A stretch of DNA of 64,000 bases from Methylomicrobium lacus LW14 (GTDB taxonomy: Bacteria; Pseudomonadota; Gammaproteobacteria; Methylococcales; Methylomonadaceae), in the NCBI RefSeq assembly GCF_000527095.1, contig NZ_AZUN01000001.1, forward strand, positions 1 through 64,000. Reading direction: 5' to 3'. The notes beneath the pieces are model-generated. The model worked only from the letters and a program-made list of their open reading frames with translations. It had not been told where the DNA came from and ran no database searches. Position numbers and translations under genes: made by a program. This document shows positions 16,821 through 27,601 of the stretch, piece by piece. Within the stretch, counting starts at the first letter, position 1. Each line of letters starts with the position of its first letter.

Positions 16821-19187
16821 ATGGATTACAGTGACTTTTTCAACAAGGCGACTGAAATCGGAGCGCCGTATCCTTACCAGCAGCGCTTGGGTACTCAGCC
16901 TTGGCCTGATTTTCTGGAAATTCCGACCGGCCTGGGTAAAACGGCGGCAGTCGTGTTGGCTTGGCTTTACAAACGGATCATAAAGCACGACCCGGATACG
17001 CCGCGGCGTTTGGTCTATTGCTTGCCGATGCGGGTTTTGGCGGAGCAAACCGAAGCCAACATTCGTCATTGGCTGCGCAGGTTAGGCGGAGATGCTGCGG
17101 CTATTTCCGTTCATCTGCTGATGGGTGGCGAGGAGGATTTGCAATCCTGGACCTTGCAACCCGATCGAAACGCTATTTTGATCGGCACGCAGGACATGCT
17201 GTTGTCGCGCGCGTTGATGCGCGGCTACGGGATGAGCCGATACCAATGGCCGGTGCATTTTGCTTTGCTGCACAACGATGCGCTGTGGGTTTTCGACGAA
17301 GTGCAATTGATGGGCGCCGGCCTTCGCACTTCGGCGCAATTGGAAGCGTTCCGCCGTGAGTTTAACGTCCACGGCGGCGCCCGCAGTTTGTGGTTGTCCG
17401 CCACGTTAAATACCGACTGGCTCAAAACCGTCGATTTTGCATCGCATCTCGACAACGCTACCGTGTTGAAGATCGACGAAGACGATCAGAATTTGGCGGG
17501 CCAGCGCCTTTCCGCTTCAAAAACGCTTCAGACCGGAAGCGCGGTGCTCAAAGCGGAAAGCAAAAAAGGCAGCGGTGAAAAATACTTGGCCGATTTGGCA
17601 ACGCAAATTTTGTCCGCGCACGAAGCGGCTACGAATACGATGGTAATTCTCAACCGCGTCGAGCGGTCGCAGAACTTACTGAAACTGCTGAAAAAACGCA
17701 AGCCGGATGCGGAATTGCTGCTGGTCCATGCCCGTTTTCGCGCCAATGAACGCAAAGCGCTGAATCAGGCGATCCAGCAGACGGCACCGCCGTCCGGCCG
17801 CATCCTCGTGGCGACTCAGGCGATCGAAGCCGGCGTCGACATCTCCGCGAAAAACCTATTCACCGAATTGGCGCCGTGGTCGTCGCTGGTGCAGCGCTTC
17901 GGCCGTTGCAACCGCTATGGCGAATATGCGGAGGCGAACATTTATTGGCTGGAAATCGAGGATGAAGCGTCCGCGCTGCCTTACGACTATGCGGACATGG
18001 AGCAAGCGCGCGCGACTTTGCAAACACTGACCAACGCAGGGTTGAGCGCGTTGCCGAAAACGACCGGAAAGCAGCCGACAACGGATGTTTTGCGGCGCAA
18101 GGACTTTCTCGATTTGTTCAACACCGACTCCGACTTGACCGGCTTCGATACTGACATTTCCGGTTATATCCGCGACAGCGGCCCCCCGCCTCTGTTTGTC
18201 TTTTGGCGGGATTTCGACGGCAATCGTCCCGAACAAGCGCAGCCGGACCGGGCCGAGCTTTGCCCGGTATCGATCAGCCAAATCAAAAGCCACTTGAAAA
18301 ACAAAGCCATCTCCGCGTTCGTTTGGGATTCCGTGGCCGGATCATGGAAAAGTGTCGGCCAAAACAACGTCTATCCCGGTCAAACGCTGTTGCTGCGCGC
18401 ACAGGACGGCGGTTACGACAATACATTGGGTTTTGTTGCGGCACACAAACAGATTGTGGAAGTGCTCGCGCATCGTGAAGCCAGCAATCAGGTTTACCAG
18501 AAAGATCCGGATAGCATAAAAACGATTCCGATTCTATTGGAAGACCATCTTTGCCATGTTGCGGCGGCCGTCAAACAATTGCTCCTCGTGTTGCAACTGC
18601 CGCAAGACAAGGCCGAAGCGATTGTGACGGCCGCATTTTGGCACGATGTCGGCAAGGCGCATGCAATTTTTCAGGAGACGCTGAAAAGCGTTTGGAGCGA
18701 AGACGCCCCGCAACGGCTGCGGCTTTGGGCCAAATCGGCGGCGACCGCCAGACACAAACGCCGTTATTTTCGCCACGAGTTGGCTTCCATGCTGGCCTGG
18801 CTGGCTCACGGCGAAAGATCGCCTACCCACGACCTGATTGCCTATTTGATTGTTGCCCATCACGGCAAGGTGCGCATGAATCTTCGCGCGATGCCGGACG
18901 AACCGGAAGCGCCAGACGGTAAACGCTATGCGCGCGGCATCCACGAGGGCGATAAATTACCGCCGGTGAACATCGACGGCACTATCCTGCCGGAGACCAC
19001 TTTACGACTGGACGTGATGGAATTGGGCGTCGGCGAGATGGGACCGTCCTGGACGCACCGCACGCAAAAACTGCTGGCCGAACACGGGCCGTTTTTGTTG
19101 GCCTGGTATGAAACCTTGGTGCGTATCGCCGACTGGTGCGCTTCGGAGCAAGAACAAAAAACGGGGAATGAACATAATGGAGAATGA
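16821..19187 (+). CDS. cas3: Type I-G Cas3 helicase-nuclease (helicase first, HD last)
   Basis: 788 residues. Helicase Walker A IPTGLGKT at 34-41, DEAD-box variant DEVQ at 159-162, and helicase C-terminal motifs including ATQAIEAGVDIS and VQRFGRCNRYGE. The HD nuclease is at the C-terminus: His608-Asp609 in FWHDVGKAHAIFQ, followed by AHHGKVR. This order, opposite to Cas3 of I-C/I-E/I-F, suits subtype I-G (formerly I-U). It unwinds and degrades target DNA after recruitment by the crRNA complex. First gene of the cas operon; it overlaps the start of csx17 by 11 bases. Confidence 0.95.
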   Translation: MDYSDFFNKATEIGAPYPYQQRLGTQPWPDFLEIPTGLGKTAAVVLAWLYKRIIKHDPDTPRRLVYCLPMRVLAEQTEANIRHWLRRLGGDAAAISVHLLMGGEEDLQSWTLQPDRNAILIGTQDMLLSRALMRGYGMSRYQWPVHFALLHNDALWVFDEVQLMGAGLRTSAQLEAFRREFNVHGGARSLWLSATLNTDWLKTVDFASHLDNATVLKIDEDDQNLAGQRLSASKTLQTGSAVLKAESKKGSGEKYLADLATQILSAHEAATNTMVILNRVERSQNLLKLLKKRKPDAELLLVHARFRANERKALNQAIQQTAPPSGRILVATQAIEAGVDISAKNLFTELAPWSSLVQRFGRCNRYGEYAEANIYWLEIEDEASALPYDYADMEQARATLQTLTNAGLSALPKTTGKQPTTDVLRRKDFLDLFNTDSDLTGFDTDISGYIRDSGPPPLFVFWRDFDGNRPEQAQPDRAELCPVSISQIKSHLKNKAISAFVWDSVAGSWKSVGQNNVYPGQTLLLRAQDGGYDNTLGFVAAHKQIVEVLAHREASNQVYQKDPDSIKTIPILLEDHLCHVAAAVKQLLLVLQLPQDKAEAIVTAAFWHDVGKAHAIFQETLKSVWSEDAPQRLRLWAKSAATARHKRRYFRHELASMLAWLAHGERSPTHDLIAYLIVAHHGKVRMNLRAMPDEPEAPDGKRYARGIHEGDKLPPVNIDGTILPETTLRLDVMELGVGEMGPSWTHRTQKLLAEHGPFLLAWYETLVRIADWCASEQEQKTGNEHNGE

Positions 19188-21372
19188 CATTTGTTTGAAC
19201 GGCTGCGCTCCAGTCCCGCTGGCGCATTACCTGAAAGCACTGGGCATTTTGCGTCTGGTTGCCGAACAAAAGGACCCGGATGCGGCGGGTTATTGGGAAA
19301 ACGAGCGCTTTGTTTTGAGAACCACGATGGATAAGGATGATCTACTGCGGTTTTTTCTCGAAGATTATCAGCCTACACCGATTGTTGCGCCCTGGAACGG
19401 CGGCAGCGGTTTTTTCTATCAGGAAGGTAAAACGAAGGAAAAAGACCCGCTGACCGGTAAAAAACTGAAAACCGGCGTTCGCAACCAGCCAACCGAAGCG
19501 ACCCGTACTATCGATGCGATGGCGAACTGTGCGGCGCAGCGTTTTTCAACTTATCGCCAAATGATAGAACTGTCCAGGCAGGCACTTGAACAATGCGGAT
19601 TTCAGGAAGCGCCAAAAAATGAAGGCAAAAGCCGATTGCTGCAAATCATTAGAAATTCGTTTCCCGACAATTTTCTTATCTGGATGGATGCGGCGCTGTT
19701 GATCAGCCAGGATAAAACGTTTTTTCCACCGTTGTTGGGAACCGGTGGCAATGACGGCAATCTGGACTTTACCAACAATTTTATGCAGCGTCTTCGGCAA
19801 TTGTTTGACCTCGATAAAGGAACCACCGATGCGGGTGCCGGACAATGGCTTGACGGAGCTGTGTTTGCCAAAGCAACAGTGCAGTTGACGACAAATGCGG
19901 CAATCGGACAGTTTTTTCCCGGCGGCGCGGGAGGACCGAACGGCACGGTGGGTTTCGAGTCCAGTTCGCTGTTTAATGCCTGGGACTTTATTTTCATGGT
20001 CGAAGGGGCTTTGCTTTTTGCCGCCGCCACTACGCGCAGGCTCCAACAGGATCGGAGCGGCGCATTGAGCTATCCGTTTACGGTACACAACACCGGCGGC
20101 GGTTCAGGAGCCAGCAGCCAAACCGATGAAGCGAATGCGCGCGCCGAAATCTGGCTTCCGCTGTGGCGCAACGCCGCAACGTTGGCGGAATTGAAAATTC
20201 TGTTCCAGGAAGGCCGCGCCACGCTCGGCCGTCGCCCAGCCAAAGACGGGCTGGATTTTGCCCGCGCCGTTGCCGGTTTGGGCGTTGATCGCGGCATCAG
20301 CGAATTTCAACGCTACGGCTTTGTGATGCGTTCCGGCAAAGCCTATCTTGCGACTCCGTTCGGCCGTCTCAAAACGCAGCGCAATCCTGCCGCCGATTTG
20401 ATTCATGATCTCGACAAAACTCGTTTCCTCGAAAATTTGCGCGGTTTTGCCCGAAAAAACGAAGCACCCGGCCGTCTCGTATCGTTGACCCGGCAATTGG
20501 AAAGCAAGCTGTTCGAGCTTGCACAAAAGGGCTCTCCAAAAACTGTCCAGGATGTTTTGATCCTGCTGGGACAGCTTCAACGAGCGCTGAGCTTGAGTGG
20601 AAAGGGCAGGGAAGCCGTCAAAGCGCCGATTTGCGTGCTCAAGCCCGATTGGGTGCTGAAAGCCGATGATGGTTCGGCGGAGTTTCGGCTGGCTTGCGCC
20701 TTGGCAAATATTGAAGCGAAAAACTTGCCGATGCGCCTGCACTTTGCGGCGACGAGCGTAGACAAGGTTGGCAAATGGAGTTGGGATACCGAGTCGCGGC
20801 TGGCCGTGTGGGGGGAAGGCCCATTCGAGCGCAACATGGTGGCCTTGCTGCGGTCGCGGATGTTGGCGGCGGAACGCTTGCAGAGCAAGGACAAGCCCTT
20901 TGCTTTTCACTTCGGCGTGGACAGCATGGACATTGCCGACTTTCTTTCGACAAAAACGGATGACCGGCGCATCGGTGATTTGGCGCAAGGTTTAGCCCTG
21001 GTCAACGATTTTCCGCGTCATCTGGGCGAAAGAGCGAACCATCGGGAAGCAAGCGTGTTGCCTGCCACGTATGCTGTCTTGAAGCCGTTTTTCGTCGAAG
21101 ACCACGTGCTGCGCAAGATCGGTTTTTTACCGGAGGACGCCAAATTGCCTCAACCGCCGGAATTACTCGCCTGGCTTGCCGCCGGACATACCGGCCGCGC
21201 TGTGAAACTGGGTTGGTCCAAGCTGCGTCAAGCGGGCATACCGTTGCCGGCCTTCCCCAATAGTCCGCCTTCCGTGATTGGCATCGATGGCGAGCGTCTG
21301 TTGGCGGCATTGGCAATCCCAATCGCCTTTGCCGACATCGCGCAATTGCTGCGGCGTATTACGAAGGAATGA
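19177..21372 (+). CDS. csx17: Csx17 (Cas8u2), large subunit of the I-G effector
   Basis: 731 residues from the ATG at 19177, which has GGGGA nine bases before it; an ATG at 19168 would overlap that site. The N-terminus ICLNGCAPVPLAHYLKALG followed by ILRLVAEQ is the conserved Csx17 opening, and Csx17 is the signature protein of subtype I-G. By family it is the large subunit that recognises the PAM and recruits Cas3. It overlaps the cas3 end by 11 bases, showing translational coupling. A REP palindrome separates it from csb1. Confidence 0.95.
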   Translation: MENDICLNGCAPVPLAHYLKALGILRLVAEQKDPDAAGYWENERFVLRTTMDKDDLLRFFLEDYQPTPIVAPWNGGSGFFYQEGKTKEKDPLTGKKLKTGVRNQPTEATRTIDAMANCAAQRFSTYRQMIELSRQALEQCGFQEAPKNEGKSRLLQIIRNSFPDNFLIWMDAALLISQDKTFFPPLLGTGGNDGNLDFTNNFMQRLRQLFDLDKGTTDAGAGQWLDGAVFAKATVQLTTNAAIGQFFPGGAGGPNGTVGFESSSLFNAWDFIFMVEGALLFAAATTRRLQQDRSGALSYPFTVHNTGGGSGASSQTDEANARAEIWLPLWRNAATLAELKILFQEGRATLGRRPAKDGLDFARAVAGLGVDRGISEFQRYGFVMRSGKAYLATPFGRLKTQRNPAADLIHDLDKTRFLENLRGFARKNEAPGRLVSLTRQLESKLFELAQKGSPKTVQDVLILLGQLQRALSLSGKGREAVKAPICVLKPDWVLKADDGSAEFRLACALANIEAKNLPMRLHFAATSVDKVGKWSWDTESRLAVWGEGPFERNMVALLRSRMLAAERLQSKDKPFAFHFGVDSMDIADFLSTKTDDRRIGDLAQGLALVNDFPRHLGERANHREASVLPATYAVLKPFFVEDHVLRKIGFLPEDAKLPQPPELLAWLAAGHTGRAVKLGWSKLRQAGIPLPAFPNSPPSVIGIDGERLLAALAIPIAFADIAQLLRRITKE

Positions 21373-21383
21373 AGAGATTTTCT

Positions 21384-21452
21384 GTAGGGTGGATAAGCGT
21401 AGCGCATCCACCGTAGCCATCATGGTGGATGCGCTACGCTTATCCACCCTAC
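21384..21452. repeat. REP palindrome 2 (between csx17 and csb1)
   Basis: Perfect 29-base arms (21384-21412 and 21424-21452) with an 11-base loop, starting 12 bases after the csx17 stop. Arm begins GTAGGGTGGATAAGCGTAG. A 29-bp stem within an operon could stall or stabilise the transcript and so alter csx17 to csb1 ratios; this effect is inferred. Confidence 0.9.
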
Positions 21453-21493
21453 GGTTTTAAAGACAACCCAATTTATCAATAAGGACTTAAAAC

Positions 21494-22495
21494 ATGAGCA
21501 TAGATTTTTCCGCATTACAAAGCGCCCCGCGTTTATTGATCGAAGCCGATTTGCAACCGTTGCAAGGCGCACGTTTCCAGCCGACGGGCTTTCCGGATTT
21601 GGGCGCAGCCGTCTATGATGGGCCCAACGGCAACCGCTTGCTCTTGGTTGAATCCGCGCAAAGCATGGCCAATCGACTTGAAACCGTCTGCTGGAATAGT
21701 GTTGCCGACGATTGGGTCGAACCGTTGAAAAATCTGCCTTTGGTCAAAGTCGTCGATAAGCAGGGCAAGCCGTTGACCAATACCGTCCTGGAAGCGCATC
21801 GGCTCAACTCGCCGTATATCCTGGAAGGCAAAGACACGTCGGTTTTCGACATGCTGAAAAAGGAACTGGCGGACATGGACGAAGGCGCGGTCGATATTCG
21901 GAAACTCGCGGCGGTCGTGTTGAAGTATGACTGCAATGCTTTGTTGCACGGTATCTTTTTGGCAAAAAGCCAATTGGCGGGCGGACGTTTGCGTTTGCCG
22001 CGCGTTTTATCGGCGTTTATCGAAGCCGAAGATGTCAACTTGGCGCAAAGCGGCGGCGTAAAAAACGATCACGTCAATCCATCCGGCGATACCGCCAAAG
22101 GTTTCGGTAACGTTCCTTATTCCCGCGACGACTACACCGCTCCCAAGATCACCGCCTATTTCAATATCGATCTGGCGCAAATTCGTGGTTTTGGCTTGGG
22201 ACAGAACGTCGAGCAACTACTAATCAGTCTGGCGCTCTATAAAATTCGTCGTTTTCTTGACGAAGGATTACGACTGAGAACGGCTTGCGATCTGGAGGTC
22301 CGGCAATTGACGTTGACCCGCCCGAAATCCTGGATGCTTCCCGAATGTGCCGATTTAGAATCGGCCTTGCCCGGTTTGATAGAGAAAACCGGGCAAGAGA
22401 ACCGTTTTGCCGAGCCGCGCGTGACCGTGGTGCGTTGGGAGAAAGGCGCGGAGAAAAAGAAAAAAGCCGAAGACGGTTCGGAAGCCGAGGAATAA
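21494..22495 (+). CDS. csb1: Csb1 (Cas7 family backbone subunit, GSU0053 type)
   Basis: 333 residues. The N-terminus FSALQSAPRLLIEADLQPLQ followed by GARFQPTGFPDLGAAVYDG is the Csb1 hallmark, and the sequence VLLHGIFLA-type and YSRDDYTAPKITAYFNIDLA regions agree. It is the repeated Cas7-like subunit that coats crRNA. The C-terminus is a charged tail (KKKKAEDGSEAEE). AAGGA lies 8 bases before the ATG. It follows a REP palindrome and precedes csb2 by 3 bases. Confidence 0.94.
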   Translation: MSIDFSALQSAPRLLIEADLQPLQGARFQPTGFPDLGAAVYDGPNGNRLLLVESAQSMANRLETVCWNSVADDWVEPLKNLPLVKVVDKQGKPLTNTVLEAHRLNSPYILEGKDTSVFDMLKKELADMDEGAVDIRKLAAVVLKYDCNALLHGIFLAKSQLAGGRLRLPRVLSAFIEAEDVNLAQSGGVKNDHVNPSGDTAKGFGNVPYSRDDYTAPKITAYFNIDLAQIRGFGLGQNVEQLLISLALYKIRRFLDEGLRLRTACDLEVRQLTLTRPKSWMLPECADLESALPGLIEKTGQENRFAEPRVTVVRWEKGAEKKKKAEDGSEAEE

Positions 22496-22498
22496 ACC

Positions 22499-24007
22499 AT
22501 GTTGACACTGTCGCTTACCTTTCCAGGCGGGCGTTATCACGCCACGCCGTGGGGCCGGCATGTCAACGAGGCCGACGTTGCCTGGCCGCCCGATAGTTGG
22601 CGGATTTGCCGCGCGCTGGTTGCGGTCTGGCATCGAAAGCTCGATCCGCAACGCTACCCGCAAGAGCATCTGGGACGGTTATTGTCGGCGCTTGCCGGCG
22701 AAGCGCCGCATTACCGGTTGCCCGCCGCAGTCCATGCCCATACCCGGCACTATATGCCTGTCAGACAAAAAAGCACGTTGATCTTCGACGCCTTCGCGAG
22801 AATCGATGCCGATCAAGAAGTGATCGTTTGCTGGCCGAATCTGGTATTGGATGAGGCGCAAACCGAATTGCTCGATGTTTTGCTCGAAGCGCTGGGTTAT
22901 CTGGGACGCGCGGAATCATGGGTCGAGGCCAAACGTCTATCCGATTGGAACGGTGAGTTGAATTGTTGTCCGGGCGAATCCACCGTCGATACCGAAACTG
23001 GTGAAATGGTGGGCGAGCCGGTATTTCTCTATTGCCCGTTGTCTCAGGAGAGCTATGCGTCTTTTCGCGAGCATTTTTTGCAGGGACTCGCGGCACGAGA
23101 GATCAAAAGCAAGGAGCGCAAGCCGATCGAAAACACATTGCCTGAAAACTGGCTGAATGCGTTGGGTTTGGATACCGCCGATTTACAAGCCGCCGGCTGG
23201 AGCGCGCCGCCCGCCGCGCAAAAACGGCTGTATCAGCGCCCGATCGAGGCATTGCGTGCGAATGCCGCAAGCCGTCCGCGCTCACGCTTGATTTTACCGG
23301 CCGATACCGTGCGCTACGCCGTCTACGGCAAGCCCTTGCCGCGCATCGAAGATGCGGTCAGGTTTGGCGAATGTTTGCGTCAGGCGGCAATGGGTAGGGC
23401 CAAGCGTTTACTTGGTGAGGATGCCATCCCTTCTTTATTGTCCGGCCACGGACTGCCTGTTGATAACCGTCATAAACACGCCTTTTTCATTCCAGAATCG
23501 AATGCCTCAGGCCGAATCGATCATGCGATCATTCATATACCCGATGGTTTTGGTGTGGACATTCGCCGAGTTCTGGAAAGCTTGGACAAGATCAAAAACC
23601 GCGACGGACAGGAATGGCGGTTGTTGCTGGAGCACATTGGCGAAAAGTCCGAATTCGGTGGGAAAGTGCCGTTGTTGCGACAAGCGGCAGTTTGGCAATC
23701 GGTTACGCCCTACTTGCATCCTTGGCACCGCAAGAAAAATTTCGATGTGGAAGCGCAAATTCGCAGGGAATGCCGGGAACGCGGGTTGCCTGCATTGGAC
23801 TGGCTGCAACCGATTGATGAGGTATCGGTGGAAGGCCGCAACTTATGTCCGATTGACTTTCACCGCTTCCGGCGCAAACGCGGATTGATTCAGCCTGATA
23901 CTCATGGATCATTATGGCAACTGAGATTCAGCGAGTCGATACCCGGCATTTTGGCATTGGGATTTGGAAATCATTTTGGATTAGGCTTGTTTAGGCCGTT
24001 AGAATAA
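22499..24007 (+). CDS. csb2: Csb2 (Cas5-Cas6 fusion, GSU0054 type)
   Basis: 502 residues. It starts MLTLSLTFPGGRYHATPWGR, the Cas5-like opening; the C-terminal half (from about residue 300) corresponds to the Cas6-like region, ending with FHRFRRKRGLIQPDTHGSLW and a glycine-rich LALGFGNHFGLGLF. Csb2 proteins of I-G systems are described as Cas5-Cas6 fusions expected to bind and process the repeat hairpin. It starts 3 bases after csb1. Downstream, the operon is interrupted by a RAYT gene between two REPs. Confidence 0.93.
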   Translation: MLTLSLTFPGGRYHATPWGRHVNEADVAWPPDSWRICRALVAVWHRKLDPQRYPQEHLGRLLSALAGEAPHYRLPAAVHAHTRHYMPVRQKSTLIFDAFARIDADQEVIVCWPNLVLDEAQTELLDVLLEALGYLGRAESWVEAKRLSDWNGELNCCPGESTVDTETGEMVGEPVFLYCPLSQESYASFREHFLQGLAAREIKSKERKPIENTLPENWLNALGLDTADLQAAGWSAPPAAQKRLYQRPIEALRANAASRPRSRLILPADTVRYAVYGKPLPRIEDAVRFGECLRQAAMGRAKRLLGEDAIPSLLSGHGLPVDNRHKHAFFIPESNASGRIDHAIIHIPDGFGVDIRRVLESLDKIKNRDGQEWRLLLEHIGEKSEFGGKVPLLRQAAVWQSVTPYLHPWHRKKNFDVEAQIRRECRERGLPALDWLQPIDEVSVEGRNLCPIDFHRFRRKRGLIQPDTHGSLWQLRFSESIPGILALGFGNHFGLGLFRPLE

Positions 24008-24041
24008 TAGTTAATTTCGTAGGGCAGATAAGGGGAAGTTT

Positions 24042-24114
24042 GTAGGGTGGATAAGCGCAGCGCATCCACCGTACTGAGCCTTCTTGGTGGATGCGCTGCG
24101 CTTATCCACCCTAC
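24042..24114. repeat. REP palindrome 3 (upstream of RAYT)
   Basis: Perfect 29-base arms, 24042-24070 and 24086-24114, loop of 15 bases. Same arm as copies 1 and 4 (GTAGGGTGGATAAGCGCAG start). It ends 26 bases before the RAYT start. A short REP-like remnant (GTAGGGCAGATAAGGGG) lies just upstream. Confidence 0.92.
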
Positions 24115-24140
24115 GCTACGCTATCCGTAAGCAGGAGTCC

Positions 24141-24662
24141 ATGAGCAATTATCGACGCGTCTTCATTCCCGGCGGCGTTTATTTCTTCACCGTCGTAACC
24201 TATCTGCGGCGGCCCATTTTCTCCGCGCCGGAAAACGTCGATGTGTTGCGCGAGGCGTTTAATCACGTCATGGCAAGCCGTCCGTTTATGATCGACGGCA
24301 TCGTCGTGCTGCCCGATCATCTGCACTGTATTTGGCGCTTGCCCGAAGCCGATGCGGATTTTTCGGGACGTTGGCGGGAAATCAAAAAATACGTTTCGAA
24401 GCGAATCGGTACGAAAAGAAAAACACGCAATGCGATGGACGTGTGGCAGCCGCGGTTTTGGGATCATGTGCTGCGCGATGAGGAAGATTGGCGAATGCAC
24501 ATGGATTACATCCATTACAATCCGGTCAAGCACGGCTTGGCTGCCTCGCCCGCAGACTGGCCATATTCGTCGTTTCATAAAGCAGTAGCCAGGGGATGGT
24601 ATCCGGAAAACTGGGAGGTAACAGGAGAGCCCGAATCGATAAGTGGCATAGATTTGGAATGA
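24141..24662 (+). mobile_element. REP-associated tyrosine transposase (RAYT) gene
   Basis: 173 residues from the ATG after AGGAG. It is a Y1 transposase of the IS200/REP-associated type: N-terminal YRRVFIPGGVYFFTVVTYLR, the HUH motif in VLPDHLHCIWRLPE, and the catalytic Tyr in DYIHYNPVKHGLA. Such proteins bind and mobilise REP palindromes by a single-strand mechanism. It is flanked on both sides by near-identical REPs within 30 bases, the standard RAYT arrangement, and it sits inside the cas operon between csb2 and cas4-cas1. All catalytic residues appear present, so it may be active. Confidence 0.93.
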
Positions 24663-24671
24663 AGCTATGCT

Positions 24672-24743
24672 GTAGGGTGGATAAGCGCAGCGCATCCACC
24701 TTTTAGGCCCCTATGGTGGATGCGCTGCGCTTATCCACCCTAC
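24672..24743. repeat. REP palindrome 4 (downstream of RAYT)
   Basis: Perfect 29-base arms, 24672-24700 and 24715-24743, loop of 14 bases. It starts 10 bases after the RAYT stop and ends 21 bases before the cas4-cas1 start. Arm identical to that of copy 3. Confidence 0.92.
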
Positions 24744-24764
24744 TTTTGCGATTGAAAAAAGGCG

Positions 24765-26485
<1,721 letters not shown>

Positions 26486-26486
<1 letters not shown>

Positions 26487-26782
26487 TGGCGACTTACGAA
26501 TATTTGTATCTGGTCACTTACGATATCAGCGACCCAAAACGCTGGAGGCGCGTGTTCCGATTGATGAAGGGCTATGGTGATTGGTTACAGTTGTCGGTGT
26601 TTCAATGCCGCTTGAGCCGCAAGCGCCATGCCGAGCTGATTGCGTTGTTGGATGGCATCATTCATCATAGCGAGGATCATGTGCTGATCATCAACATCGG
26701 TCCCGCCGAATCGGTCAAGCCGCAGGTGGTCAGCCTGGGCAAGGATTTTGAAGTTTTGCAGCGGCAGCCGGTGATCGTTTGA
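26486..26782 (+). CDS. cas2: Cas2 endoribonuclease-fold integration subunit
   Basis: 98 residues from the ATG at 26486, which overlaps the cas4-cas1 stop by one base (TGATG). It has the ferredoxin-like Cas2 pattern: LYLVTYDISDPKRWRRVFRL with the conserved Asp, then GDWLQLSVFQCRLSRKR, and a closing DHVLIINIGPAES. It bridges Cas1 dimers in the spacer integration complex. Last cas gene, 205 bases before the array. Confidence 0.96.
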
Positions 26783-26884
26783 TGCTATTCTTGCCGAGCA
26801 CGGCGAGCGCTGTTGTGGTGTCAAAATCACGGTCAGCGCTCGCGAACGATTGTTCTTTAAAAATCAGGTTTTTATACATGAAGA

Positions 26885-26912
26885 TTGGCTTTGGATGAGG
26901 GTTTTGTATAAT
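26885..26912 (+). promoter_or_regulatory. Candidate leader promoter of the CRISPR array
   Basis: TTGGCT, 16 bases, TATAAT, on the plus strand about 75 bases before the first repeat. A perfect -10 and a fair -35 in the cas2-array gap support transcription of the array in the same direction as the cas genes. Confidence 0.55.
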
Positions 26913-26987
26913 GGCAGGCGTGCTGTTTTGGCAGTGCTCGCAATTGGCCGCTGGAAGACTCGTAAACCAAGCCTTTCAGAGCAGGCT

Positions 26988-27601
26988 GTTTTCCCCGGCA
27001 TAGAGCCGGGGCCTCATTGAAGCTTGATTGAAGATGATCGCAGCACATGACCGATTTTTTGTTTTCCCCGGCATAGAGCCGGGGCCTCATTGAAGCATGA
27101 AACCGCCGCCTGGGAGTCTGTGCGTTCCGATTCGTTTTCCCCGGCATAGAGCCGGGGCCTCATTGAAGCATAGCCGATTCCGAAGACGGCCTTAAAACCG
27201 TATCGTTTTCCCCGGCATAGAGCCGGGGCCTCATTGAAGCTGATTCTATTAAAGCTCAAATTACCGCGTTGTTTCAGGTTTTCCCCGGCATAGAGCCGGG
27301 GCCTCATTGAAGCGCTAATACTAAGGCTGCAAATATAACCGCACTCTACGTTTTCCCCGGCATAGAGCCGGGGCCTCATTGAAGCATCGATTTCTGATGA
27401 TGGCATTCCTTTTACTGTGCCTGTTTTCCCCGGCATAGAGCCGGGGCCTCATTGAAGCATGTAGTGTACGGCTCAAGAGTAGTAACAAAAATTGTTTTCC
27501 CCGGCATAGAGCCGGGGCCTCATTGAAGCTGCCGTACTGGCCGCGCAGGAAATCGCTGAGCACATGTTTTCCCCGGCATAGAGCCGGGGCCTCATTGAAG
27601 C
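26988..27601 (+). CRISPR. CRISPR array, 9 identical 36-base repeats, 8 spacers (type I-G)
   Basis: Repeats start at 26988, 27061, 27134, 27205, 27278, 27350, 27423, 27494 and 27566; each is 36 bases and I see no variation among them. Spacers are 37, 37, 35, 37, 36, 37, 35 and 36 bases. Each repeat starts GTTTTCCCCGGC, has a 7-bp stem CCCCGGC/GCCGGGG around ATAGA, and ends CATTGAAGC. Read on the plus strand, cleavage after the stem would leave the usual 8-base tag ATTGAAGC. This and the upstream TATAAT promoter favour plus-strand transcription. An AT-rich stretch also lies at the far end (27635-27740), so orientation is not proven. Confidence 0.97.

Noticed and set aside
19177..21372. Internal start for a small (Cas11-like) subunit in the 3' part of csx17
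   Set aside because: No convincing ribosome-binding site and ATG pair was found in the last third of csx17; not claimed.
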